Positions 1 through 5,212 of a stretch of DNA of 6,890 bases are shown in pieces. This DNA comes from Deltaproteobacteria bacterium. Its GTDB lineage: Bacteria > Myxococcota_A > UBA9042 > DTJE01. The notes beneath the pieces were generated by a model that saw only the letters and a list, made by a program, of their open reading frames with translations, was not told where the DNA came from and ran no database searches. Location: assembly GCA_013151875.1 (NCBI GenBank), contig JAADHL010000138.1, positions 1-6,890 on the forward strand. The letters are read 5' to 3'. The first letter of the stretch is position 1; each line of letters starts with the position of its first letter. A program made the position numbers and the translations under genes.

Positions 1-4
1 AAAA

Positions 5-976
5 ATGAACATCAGACGCCTCGAACCGGACGACCCCGCCCTGGACGCGGCTGACACAATGCTCACCAAGGCCCATGGACGCGGCCTCGGCGTCTGGGGC
101 GCCGGACCCGAGGGGCGTACGCTCGTGTTCGGTGGGTTCCACGGCGACGACCTGGCGGCTGTAGGCATCCTTCAGGATTACCGCGATCCCGCGCTGCACG
201 TAGGAAGCCAACTGGACCTGGACCGGATCAGGGACATACTGGAAATGAAGGAGGTGGGCCTGTACCAGATCGCCCTGCTGCACGCGCATGAGCCCCTGGC
301 CACGCCCCAAGGGGCCGCCGAAGCCCTGATTCCGGCATTCGAGGACTTCATGAAAGGACGCTACGAAAGATACTGTCTGTTCATCACCCTCATGAAACGG
401 GCCAACAAATTGGCCCTGCCCCTGTACCGGCGACTGGGCTTCAAGAAATCAGGGCAGCCCTCCAGCCTGATGAGTTTCGATCTGAAAAAGCTGGGCCGGG
501 TCATCCGCCGGATCCAGTCCCTGCCCAACGACCTGGAGCCGCGATTCTTTGACGAAGCGACCGAAAAGGAACTCAAGGGTTTCGCTGATTGCTATGGGCG
601 GGTCTTCCTGGACGACGATGCCACGGACAACGGGGAGGTGGCGGCGGCCCTGGAGCGGGTTACATCCATGCCGGACTTTTCCGCGCGCGTTTCCCTGCTG
701 CTGTTGGACCGCCATGACAAGTCGGTGGTCGGCTTCATGCTGGCGGACCGACCAGAGCCGGGTCGGATCCATATCGGGGTGGCTGGGCTGCTGCCTCGGG
801 TGCGCGGACGCAGACTGCCTTATCGCTGCCTGCCGCCCATAGCCGAACGGGCCTTTGAACTGGGAATCGAGCGGGCCACGTTCGTCACGACCCAGGGCAG
901 GGTCGCCCGCCTGACCCTGCGCGCTTTCGGGGCACGCGAAGTCGATCAACTGGGGTCGTATTACAAGATAGGGTGA
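5..976 (+). CDS. Tandem GNAT-like N-acyltransferase (323 aa)
   Basis: Predicted cytoplasmic transferase of the GNAT fold, which moves an acyl group from acyl-CoA or acyl-ACP to an amine; the substrate is unknown. Two GNAT-like halves are visible. Residues about 1-160 end in a typical GNAT motif-B segment (ALPLYRRLGFKKSG, residues 137-150). Residues about 180-323 carry a motif-A-like strand-loop-helix (IHIGVAGLLPRVRGRR, 255-270) and a closing segment around 'LRAFGARE' (305-312). The acyl-CoA loop of the second half reads R265-x-x-G268-x-R270 instead of the usual Q/R-x-x-G-x-G/A. The first half has no clear loop, so one half may be structural. The ATG lies four bases from the window edge, so neither its ribosome-binding site nor an earlier in-frame start can be excluded. 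It ends in TGA 61 bases before the small peptide gene. Confidence is good for the fold and low for function. Confidence 0.72.
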   Translation: MNIRRLEPDDPALDAADTMLTKAHGRGLGVWGAGPEGRTLVFGGFHGDDLAAVGILQDYRDPALHVGSQLDLDRIRDILEMKEVGLYQIALLHAHEPLATPQGAAEALIPAFEDFMKGRYERYCLFITLMKRANKLALPLYRRLGFKKSGQPSSLMSFDLKKLGRVIRRIQSLPNDLEPRFFDEATEKELKGFADCYGRVFLDDDATDNGEVAAALERVTSMPDFSARVSLLLLDRHDKSVVGFMLADRPEPGRIHIGVAGLLPRVRGRRLPYRCLPPIAERAFELGIERATFVTTQGRVARLTLRAFGAREVDQLGSYYKIG

Positions 977-993
977 TGAGGCAGGAAATCCCA

Positions 994-999
994 TATAAT
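994..999 (+). promoter_or_regulatory. TATAAT -10 box upstream of the small peptide gene
   Basis: A perfect TATAAT lies in the 61-base gap between the GNAT stop and the peptide start, in locally AT-rich sequence. No convincing -35 is present at 16-18 bases upstream (the region reads about GGGTGA), so it may need an activator or be fortuitous. A start near 1006 would give a leader of about 30 bases containing the strong ribosome-binding site, allowing the peptide to be transcribed separately from the GNAT gene. Confidence 0.4.
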
Positions 1000-1025
1000 A
1001 TTGTCCACAAGGCAAGCCGCCGAAC

Positions 1026-1033
1026 GGGAGGTG
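1026..1033 (+). promoter_or_regulatory. Strong ribosome-binding site fixing the peptide start
   Basis: GGGAGGTG contains GGAGGT, five bases before ATG 1038. A TTG at 1035 is in frame but only two bases from the site, too close for initiation, so ATG 1038 is preferred. This is one of the two best Shine-Dalgarno sequences in the window and supports the short gene as real and well translated. Confidence 0.7.
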
Positions 1034-1037
1034 TTTG

Positions 1038-1217
1038 ATGGAAAGGGATTCAACGGACAAGGGGTTGCCCGGGAAAGATTCCCGCAAAAAGCTGACCGTC
1101 GAGGAGTTGGAGAAACGCGTGGCCCCTTCCACGGCCAACAAAAAGGCGCCCATTCCACCGCCGTACGCGCCTGGAACGGACTATGGTCTGGTCAGGCGGG
1201 AAAACCTGAATTGGTAG
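1038..1217 (+). CDS. Small peptide (59 aa), candidate RiPP precursor
   Basis: Unrecognised small protein. The start is ATG 1038, with a strong Shine-Dalgarno; it stops at TAG. The N-terminal half is charged and helix-prone: after a Lys/Asp-rich beginning comes KKLTVEELEKRVAPS (17-31), an amphipathic leader-like segment. The C-terminal half is different in character: Pro-rich APIPPPYAP (37-45), then GTDYGLVRRENLNW (46-59), ending in Trp. There is no Cys, no transmembrane segment and no Gly-Gly leader cleavage site. The next gene encodes a PqqD-like domain fused to an M50 protease, and PqqD-like domains bind RiPP leaders. By inference residues about 1-30 would be leader and about 31-59 core, with Lys, Tyr or Trp as possible modification sites. 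Alternatives are a regulatory or structural small protein. I have no direct evidence of modification. Confidence 0.62.
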   Translation: MERDSTDKGLPGKDSRKKLTVEELEKRVAPSTANKKAPIPPPYAPGTDYGLVRRENLNW

Positions 1218-1244
1218 ACCTCGACCCGGCCCGGGACCGCTGTC

Positions 1245-2366
1245 TTGGATGATTCCACACATCCACCGCCGACCCGCCCAGACATCGTGGTGCGCGTCCA
1301 GGTACACCGTAACTCCCATTACGCTGTGGTAAAGGACCCTGTCACCGGCAGGTTCTTCCGGCTTCCCGAGATGGCCTGGAAGATAGCCGGGCACTTCAAT
1401 TCCAATCTGGATTATCGGCAAATCGCATTCCTGGCGTCTGAACGGGAAGAGTCCGACATCAGCGCGGAAGACGTGCAAGGAGTGGCGGAACAGCTGGAGC
1501 GCCTCGGCCTGCTTGACCAGGGCCTCTCGCGGGCGGACATCGCCTCCAGGCAGGAAGCCGTGACACTGGAACGACGGTCGATCCTCTACCTCAAGCGGCC
1601 GTTGGTGGACCCCGACCGTTTTCTTTCCGGCCTCCTGGCCGCGATCCGTCCCCTGGTGTCGTTTCCATTCGTGGTCCTGGTCGTAGTGCTGGTCTGCTGC
1701 GCAGCGATTCTGCACGCCATCCATCCCCATGAAGCGGCCCAGGCCATGGCGTCCTCCCTCAGGGGGTGGGGTCTGGCCTGGTTGTACGGCATGACCGCAC
1801 TGACCCTCACCCTGCACGAGATCGCCCACGGCCTCGCATGCAAGCGTTTCGGGGCGGAGGTTCGTGAAATGGGCGTGATGCTGCTGTACTTCATGCCTTG
1901 CGCCTACACCGACATCAGCGACGCCTATCTGGTTCCCAAAAAGCAAAACCGTATCTGGATTACGATGGCCGGGTCCGTGGCCGACCTCGCGGTCTGGTCG
2001 GCGGCGACGATTGCGCTGGCAACCCTGCATCCGGTTCAGGGACCGTTGCTCCAGGCGCTGGGCGCCTTGATGCTGACGACCGGCTTGAGATCGGTCGTCT
2101 TCAACCTCAACCCCCTGATCAGGCTGGACGGCTACTATGTCCTGGTGGACCTGTTGGAGATGCCGAACCTGCGACTCAGGGCGCGGGAAGTGGTCCGATG
2201 GAGGGTTGCGAACTGGCTCGGGCGCGCATCGGCCCGCCCGGATGAAACTGCCCGGGATCGCCGTATCCTGGAGGCGTACGGCTGGCTGTCATTGGTCTAC
2301 GTGGTTGCCCTGTTGTCCATGTCAGCGGTCCTCGCGGCACAATGGCTGGTCGAGTTGACGGTTTGA
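1245..2366 (+). CDS. PqqD-like domain fused to M50 intramembrane zinc metalloprotease
   Basis: Resembles the 'putative peptide zinc metalloprotease' group often found in peptide-maturation loci. The N-terminal PqqD-like domain (about 14-95) shows VVKDPVTGRFFRLPEMAW at 28-45 and would bind a leader peptide. The membrane protease part has the site-2-protease zinc motif H191-E-I-A-H195 inside a hydrophobic helix and the second motif N289-P-L-I-R-L-D295-G, supplying the third ligand. Between them is a family-typical stretch, MLLYFMPCAYTDISDAYL (212-229). Hydrophobic segments lie at about 138-159, 176-196, 238-262, 266-288 and 346-368. The start is TTG 1245, because no ATG is in frame after the peptide's stop; GTG 1287 or 1290 would cut into the PqqD domain. 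The ribosome-binding site is weak (GGGA at 1233). It follows the peptide by 27 bases, in the same frame, so coupled translation is likely. All zinc ligands are present, so it should be active. Confidence 0.85.
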   Translation: MDDSTHPPPTRPDIVVRVQVHRNSHYAVVKDPVTGRFFRLPEMAWKIAGHFNSNLDYRQIAFLASEREESDISAEDVQGVAEQLERLGLLDQGLSRADIASRQEAVTLERRSILYLKRPLVDPDRFLSGLLAAIRPLVSFPFVVLVVVLVCCAAILHAIHPHEAAQAMASSLRGWGLAWLYGMTALTLTLHEIAHGLACKRFGAEVREMGVMLLYFMPCAYTDISDAYLVPKKQNRIWITMAGSVADLAVWSAATIALATLHPVQGPLLQALGALMLTTGLRSVVFNLNPLIRLDGYYVLVDLLEMPNLRLRAREVVRWRVANWLGRASARPDETARDRRILEAYGWLSLVYVVALLSMSAVLAAQWLVELTV

Positions 2367-2463
2367 TGCAACGGGTCGCGTAAAACACTATAATTCCGGC
2401 ATTGAATCAAGGTTCGAGCGGTTCACCGGGCATCGACTGGGCCGCCCGACATGGAGGAGGGCC
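2367..2463 (+). promoter_or_regulatory. Spacer with TATAAT box ahead of the lipoprotein gene
   Basis: A perfect TATAAT lies at 2389-2394. The nearest -35-like hexamer, TTGATG at 2363-2368, sits 20 bases upstream, longer than ideal. Transcription from about 2401 would give a 60-base leader ending in a very strong ribosome-binding site, GGAGGAGGG (2453-2461), just before ATG 2464. The leader contains a weak 5-bp inverted repeat, CGGGC/GCCCG (2427-2431 and 2444-2448). No T-tract terminator is seen after the protease gene, so read-through is possible. Confidence 0.45.
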
Positions 2464-3534
2464 ATGAAGGGTTTTATTCGATCAGTCCTGGTATCGGCGA
2501 TCACCTTGGGCGCATGGACGGGTTGCGGCTCGGACGGCGGGACTTCCGGCACGGACGCCGTAGACAACGGCACGGATTCGTCCCAGCATGACGACGTAAT
2601 GCCCGACACACCCTTCAAGGACGTTTCAATCGACATCCAGATTCAGGATCAGGGCCAGGACGTCACTACGGATGTATCCACGGACATTCCCAAAAAAGAC
2701 GCGCCCCAAAACGACACATCGACGGATGTCATGGCGGACATCCCTGGAAAGGACGTCACCGGGGATACGACCTTGCCCGACGTGCCGGGCGGAACCGTGA
2801 CCATCAGGGGCGTGGCCTGGAGGTACTACTGCATGTTCTGCGACGCGCCGGACGCCACCAGCGGGCTCTATTACATGGAGCCTGCGGGCGGAGTGGAGGT
2901 GACCACCGTGGGACTGGCCGAGGAAGTACAGACCAAGTCCTCCGACGACCAGTGCGACACATGGTGGATGCCCGACAGCACCGCTGAATGCGGCCAGTTT
3001 GAACTGACGGTGCCGGCCGGGGCCTCCATCTTCCTGCGTGCCGCTGGGGACAAGAATCCCGATTACCCCGAAGCGGGATACCTCAACGGACTGGGTCCTG
3101 TGTTCATTGCGGACGAGAACTCGTTCCAGGTGTTGGTCCTGACCCAGAAAAAGCTGGTGGACCTGATGCAGCAGGCATGGGGAGTCAAGCCCGACCCGAA
3201 AAAGGGGGTTGTCGCGGGAATAACGGCTGTACTGGCCCCAGAGGCCGACACCCTGTACACCGAGTTCATCGGGGGGGCGACGGTCTCCCTGACGCCGCTC
3301 GTCACCGATGAAGACTACACGTTCGTGTACTTCGACTCGCAGGACATGAAAAACACGGACCGCAAGGACACTGCCCCGGCGCAGCCGCTTTTCTTTGCCT
3401 CCAACGTACCTCCTCGCGACATATCCGCCCCCTATACGGCCACGGCGACGCATCCGACATCTACGTTCGAACCGATGGATTTCCCGGTCGAGGCCGGCGC
3501 CATGACCTACCTGCCGATGTCGCCCACAGAATAG
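2464..3534 (+). CDS. Lipoprotein with Asp-rich tether and 4-Cys C-terminal domain
   Basis: Secreted lipoprotein of unknown function. Signal peptide 1-20 (K3/R6 region, hydrophobic core about 7-19) precedes Cys21 in 'AWTGC'; Trp at -3 of the lipobox is unusual but the rest fits. Residues 22-110 are a low-complexity, strongly acidic Asp/Thr/Ser/Gly tether with few aromatics. It includes a near-repeat TDVSTDIPKKD (69-79) and TDVMADIPGKD (87-97), period 18 residues. Such linkers typically hold a domain away from the membrane. Residues about 111-356 look globular and beta-rich, with C123-x-x-C126, C164 and C176, enough for two disulphides or a metal site, and a Trp/Tyr-rich stretch (119-168). I recognise no enzyme motif. 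The start is set by GGAGGAGGG three to eleven bases upstream. It may be a surface binding or scaffold protein. Whether it belongs with the protease upstream or the barrel downstream is unclear. Confidence 0.82.
   Translation: MKGFIRSVLVSAITLGAWTGCGSDGGTSGTDAVDNGTDSSQHDDVMPDTPFKDVSIDIQIQDQGQDVTTDVSTDIPKKDAPQNDTSTDVMADIPGKDVTGDTTLPDVPGGTVTIRGVAWRYYCMFCDAPDATSGLYYMEPAGGVEVTTVGLAEEVQTKSSDDQCDTWWMPDSTAECGQFELTVPAGASIFLRAAGDKNPDYPEAGYLNGLGPVFIADENSFQVLVLTQKKLVDLMQQAWGVKPDPKKGVVAGITAVLAPEADTLYTEFIGGATVSLTPLVTDEDYTFVYFDSQDMKNTDRKDTAPAQPLFFASNVPPRDISAPYTATATHPTSTFEPMDFPVEAGAMTYLPMSPTE
2668..2754 (+). repeat. Degenerate repeat encoding TDV-xx-DIP-xKD
   Basis: Two 33-base copies, 2668-2700 and 2722-2754, encode TDVSTDIPKKD and TDVMADIPGKD. 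They lie in the acidic tether of the lipoprotein and have diverged at several positions. Looser Asp-Val and Asp-Thr units flank them (DVTTD before, DVTGD and LPDVPG after). This suggests growth by duplication of short units followed by drift. Confidence 0.6.
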
Positions 3535-3571
3535 TCCGGATCCGAACATCCACCCCGGACAATGCCGCCGG

Positions 3572-3624
3572 CGAAAAAAATATGAAAAAACCCTTTTATC
3601 AGGGGACCGTGCTTCTGCTATGCT
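3572..3624 (+). promoter_or_regulatory. Sigma70-type promoter with UP-like element for the barrel-lipase operon
   Basis: From upstream to downstream: an A-rich block (3574-3590, seven A, TATG, six A); a -35-like TTATCA at 3596-3601 (four of six matches to TTGACA); a 17-base spacer; and an extended -10, TGC-TATGCT, with hexamer at 3619-3624. The predicted start is near 3631, which places the A-rich block at about -41 to -57, where an UP element sits. The leader would be about 19 bases and carries the ribosome-binding site. A CCCT-N6-AGGG inverted repeat (3591-3604) covers the -35 and could be an operator. Confidence 0.65.
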
Positions 3625-3639
3625 CCCCGCAACATTTCG

Positions 3640-3649
3640 GGAGGGGACG
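3640..3649 (+). promoter_or_regulatory. Ribosome-binding site choosing ATG 3650
   Basis: GGAGGGG (3640-3646) is correctly spaced from ATG 3650. The earlier in-frame ATG at 3620 lies inside the predicted -10 box (TATGCT) and has no ribosome-binding site. It would also add ten residues before a classical signal peptide. The 3650 start is therefore preferred. Confidence 0.8.
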
Positions 3650-5203
3650 ATGCGGACCACCGGCGTACTCGTAATCGTCCTCCTCGCGTTGACCATGGCA
3701 TCGCCCGCCATGGCATCGTCCGAGGGGGACACATGGAAATCAAAGGCATCCATCCCGTTCGGCCGATTCGCCCTGAACCTGGGCGGCGAACTCAGGTTCA
3801 TAGGGGGAAGGATCGGCGAGATGGCGGTGGAACTGGCCGATCCGTCAAGGGAGGACCGCATCCCAACCGAGGGCTTCCTGACCTACCGGTTGAGGTGGAG
3901 CCCGTCACTGGTATGGAAGCCGGACAACAAGATCGTCCGCAAAGTGGCGATCATGACCGAAGTGGACTTCCTGGACGGAACGATCATCGCCGGCGACGGT
4001 AGATCGGTCCTCAAGTTCGCCGACAAGTCCCGGATAGAGCAGGACGCCTTCAAGGCGGACAATATCAGGCTCAGGGAAGCCTACCTGGGATTCGGAGGCC
4101 CCTTCTTCGGGGTCAAGGTGGGGCGTCAATTGTCGCACTGGGGCCTGGGCATACTGGCCAACAACGGCCGCGAGGTCGAGGGCGACTTCGGCTATCGCAA
4201 TTTCGGCGACGTGGTCGAGCGCGTGCTGGTCAGCATAAAGCCTCTGCAGTTTTTTACCCACGAAAAATGGGGCCAGTCCTTTTCGATCAACGTCGCGGGC
4301 GACTATATCGAACGCGACGTGTTTTCCAATCGAGGAAAGGGTGACACCGCGTGGCAGGCCCTGGCGTCCCTGCACTGGCAAGGCCAGATGGGTCAGGCGG
4401 GTTTCCTTTACATCAGCCGCTGGCAGGAAAACGACCTCGGCGACAAGACCAGGGCTCATATCCTGGACCTGTTCCTGAACCTCACCATGAAGGCCGGGGA
4501 TGTGGCCCTGGGCGTGGCAGGCGAATGGTCGGGCGTCTACGGCCACACCGAAATGCCCCGCAACATGGCTTATCCCGACGGCGTGGACATCAGCGCCTCG
4601 GCCATGACCGCAAGGGCGTCCCTGACCCACAAGTGGTTCAACGTGGTCCTGGAGGTCGGCAGGGCCAGCGGGGACCAGGACGCCTTCGACGACACATTCC
4701 ACTCGTTCACCATGAACCCCGACTACCGCGTGGGCCTGCTGCTGTTCCCAGAGGCGGCCAAGGCCGTTTCCGCGGTCACTGCGTTCAACATGGCCGACCC
4801 CACCTATTCAGGCGCGCCGACACGCGGTTTCAATGGGGTCGTAACGAACGGAGGCGTAACCAACGCGATCTACGCCTTCCCGCGCATAACCGGCACGTTT
4901 CCGCACCTGGACATCTCGCTGGGTGTCCTGGTGGCCCGCGCCGAGGTCCCGCTTGTGGATCCGTTTCAGGCCGCGCTGCTGGGCGGGGCGGCCATCGGGC
5001 CTCGCGGAGGTCCGGCCACCCGCGACCTAGGTTACGAGGTGGACCTGGCTGCCAGGACGACCTGGGACCTGGGCGGATGGGTCCGGCTGCTGGCGGTCGT
5101 GGAATACGCGTACTGGAGGCCTGGCTCGGCATTCGCCGACACGACCGGTCTGGAACCGGACGGGGTTCACCTGGTGCAGGGCCGCCTGCACCTTCAGTGG
5201 TAG
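3650..5203 (+). CDS. Outer-membrane beta-barrel (porin-like) protein
   Basis: Predicted outer-membrane barrel of 517 residues, start ATG 3650. The signal peptide is 1-22 (positively charged start, core VLVIVLLALTM, cleavage AMA|SS). The mature part is rich in short amphipathic strands alternating aromatic/aliphatic with polar residues, such as FALNLGGELRF (40-50) and SFSINVAGDYIERDVF (about 210-225). It ends in LHLQW, a terminal aromatic as expected for a barrel recognised by the BAM machinery. IRLREAYLGF (139-148), then VKVGRQLSHWGLGILANNGRE (strand-turn-strand, 155-175), resembles the alginate-export and related myxobacterial barrel families; this is a family resemblance from memory and the substrate is unknown. 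There are no Cys residues. The gene begins after the promoter at 3572-3624 and is followed nine bases later by the lipase gene, so the two are probably cotranscribed. A role in passage of lipase products is possible but unproven. Confidence 0.82.
   Translation: MRTTGVLVIVLLALTMASPAMASSEGDTWKSKASIPFGRFALNLGGELRFIGGRIGEMAVELADPSREDRIPTEGFLTYRLRWSPSLVWKPDNKIVRKVAIMTEVDFLDGTIIAGDGRSVLKFADKSRIEQDAFKADNIRLREAYLGFGGPFFGVKVGRQLSHWGLGILANNGREVEGDFGYRNFGDVVERVLVSIKPLQFFTHEKWGQSFSINVAGDYIERDVFSNRGKGDTAWQALASLHWQGQMGQAGFLYISRWQENDLGDKTRAHILDLFLNLTMKAGDVALGVAGEWSGVYGHTEMPRNMAYPDGVDISASAMTARASLTHKWFNVVLEVGRASGDQDAFDDTFHSFTMNPDYRVGLLLFPEAAKAVSAVTAFNMADPTYSGAPTRGFNGVVTNGGVTNAIYAFPRITGTFPHLDISLGVLVARAEVPLVDPFQAALLGGAAIGPRGGPATRDLGYEVDLAARTTWDLGGWVRLLAVVEYAYWRPGSAFADTTGLEPDGVHLVQGRLHLQW
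3693..3718 (+). repeat. 11-bp direct repeat in the signal peptide region
   Basis: CCATGGCATCG occurs at 3693-3703 and again at 3708-3718, a 15-base period. It keeps the frame and encodes the M-A-S of 'MASPAMAS', just at the signal peptidase site. A short in-frame tandem duplication is the likely origin. It is too small to be a mobile-element footprint. Confidence 0.6.
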
Positions 5204-5212
5204 GGGGCAGCG

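Noticed and set aside
449..1153. Long antisense open frame opposite the GNAT and peptide genes
   Set aside because: Its composition is typical of a GC-rich shadow frame, it has no ribosome-binding site or recognisable domain, and it conflicts with well-supported + strand genes.
1215..1217. Amber read-through or pyrrolysine joining the peptide and protease
   Set aside because: TAG also ends the lipoprotein and barrel genes here, so it is an ordinary stop, and no recoding element is evident.
1050..2030. 326-codon antisense frame opposite the protease gene
   Set aside because: The + strand has zinc-protease motifs in register; the antisense product is Gly/His/Arg-rich and domainless.
2409..2428. 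GGTTCGAGC-like stretch resembling a tRNA T-arm
   Set aside because: No matching stem, acceptor or anticodon arm in the flanking sequence.
3271..3277. Run of seven G as a phase-variation tract in the lipoprotein gene
   Set aside because: The run is short, sits in frame within Gly-Gly codons, and chance is sufficient in GC-rich DNA.
3534..3560. GTCCGG/CCGGAC hairpin after the lipoprotein as a terminator
   Set aside because: Six base pairs with a 15-base loop and no following T-tract; too weak to call an intrinsic terminator.
3620..3649. Earlier ATG for the barrel gene
   Set aside because: It lies within the -10 hexamer, has no ribosome-binding site and spoils the signal peptide.
2626..3861. 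411-codon antisense frame spanning lipoprotein, promoter and barrel start
   Set aside because: It crosses two convincing + strand genes with signal peptides; its His/Arg-rich composition reflects reverse reading of Asp/Val-rich codons.
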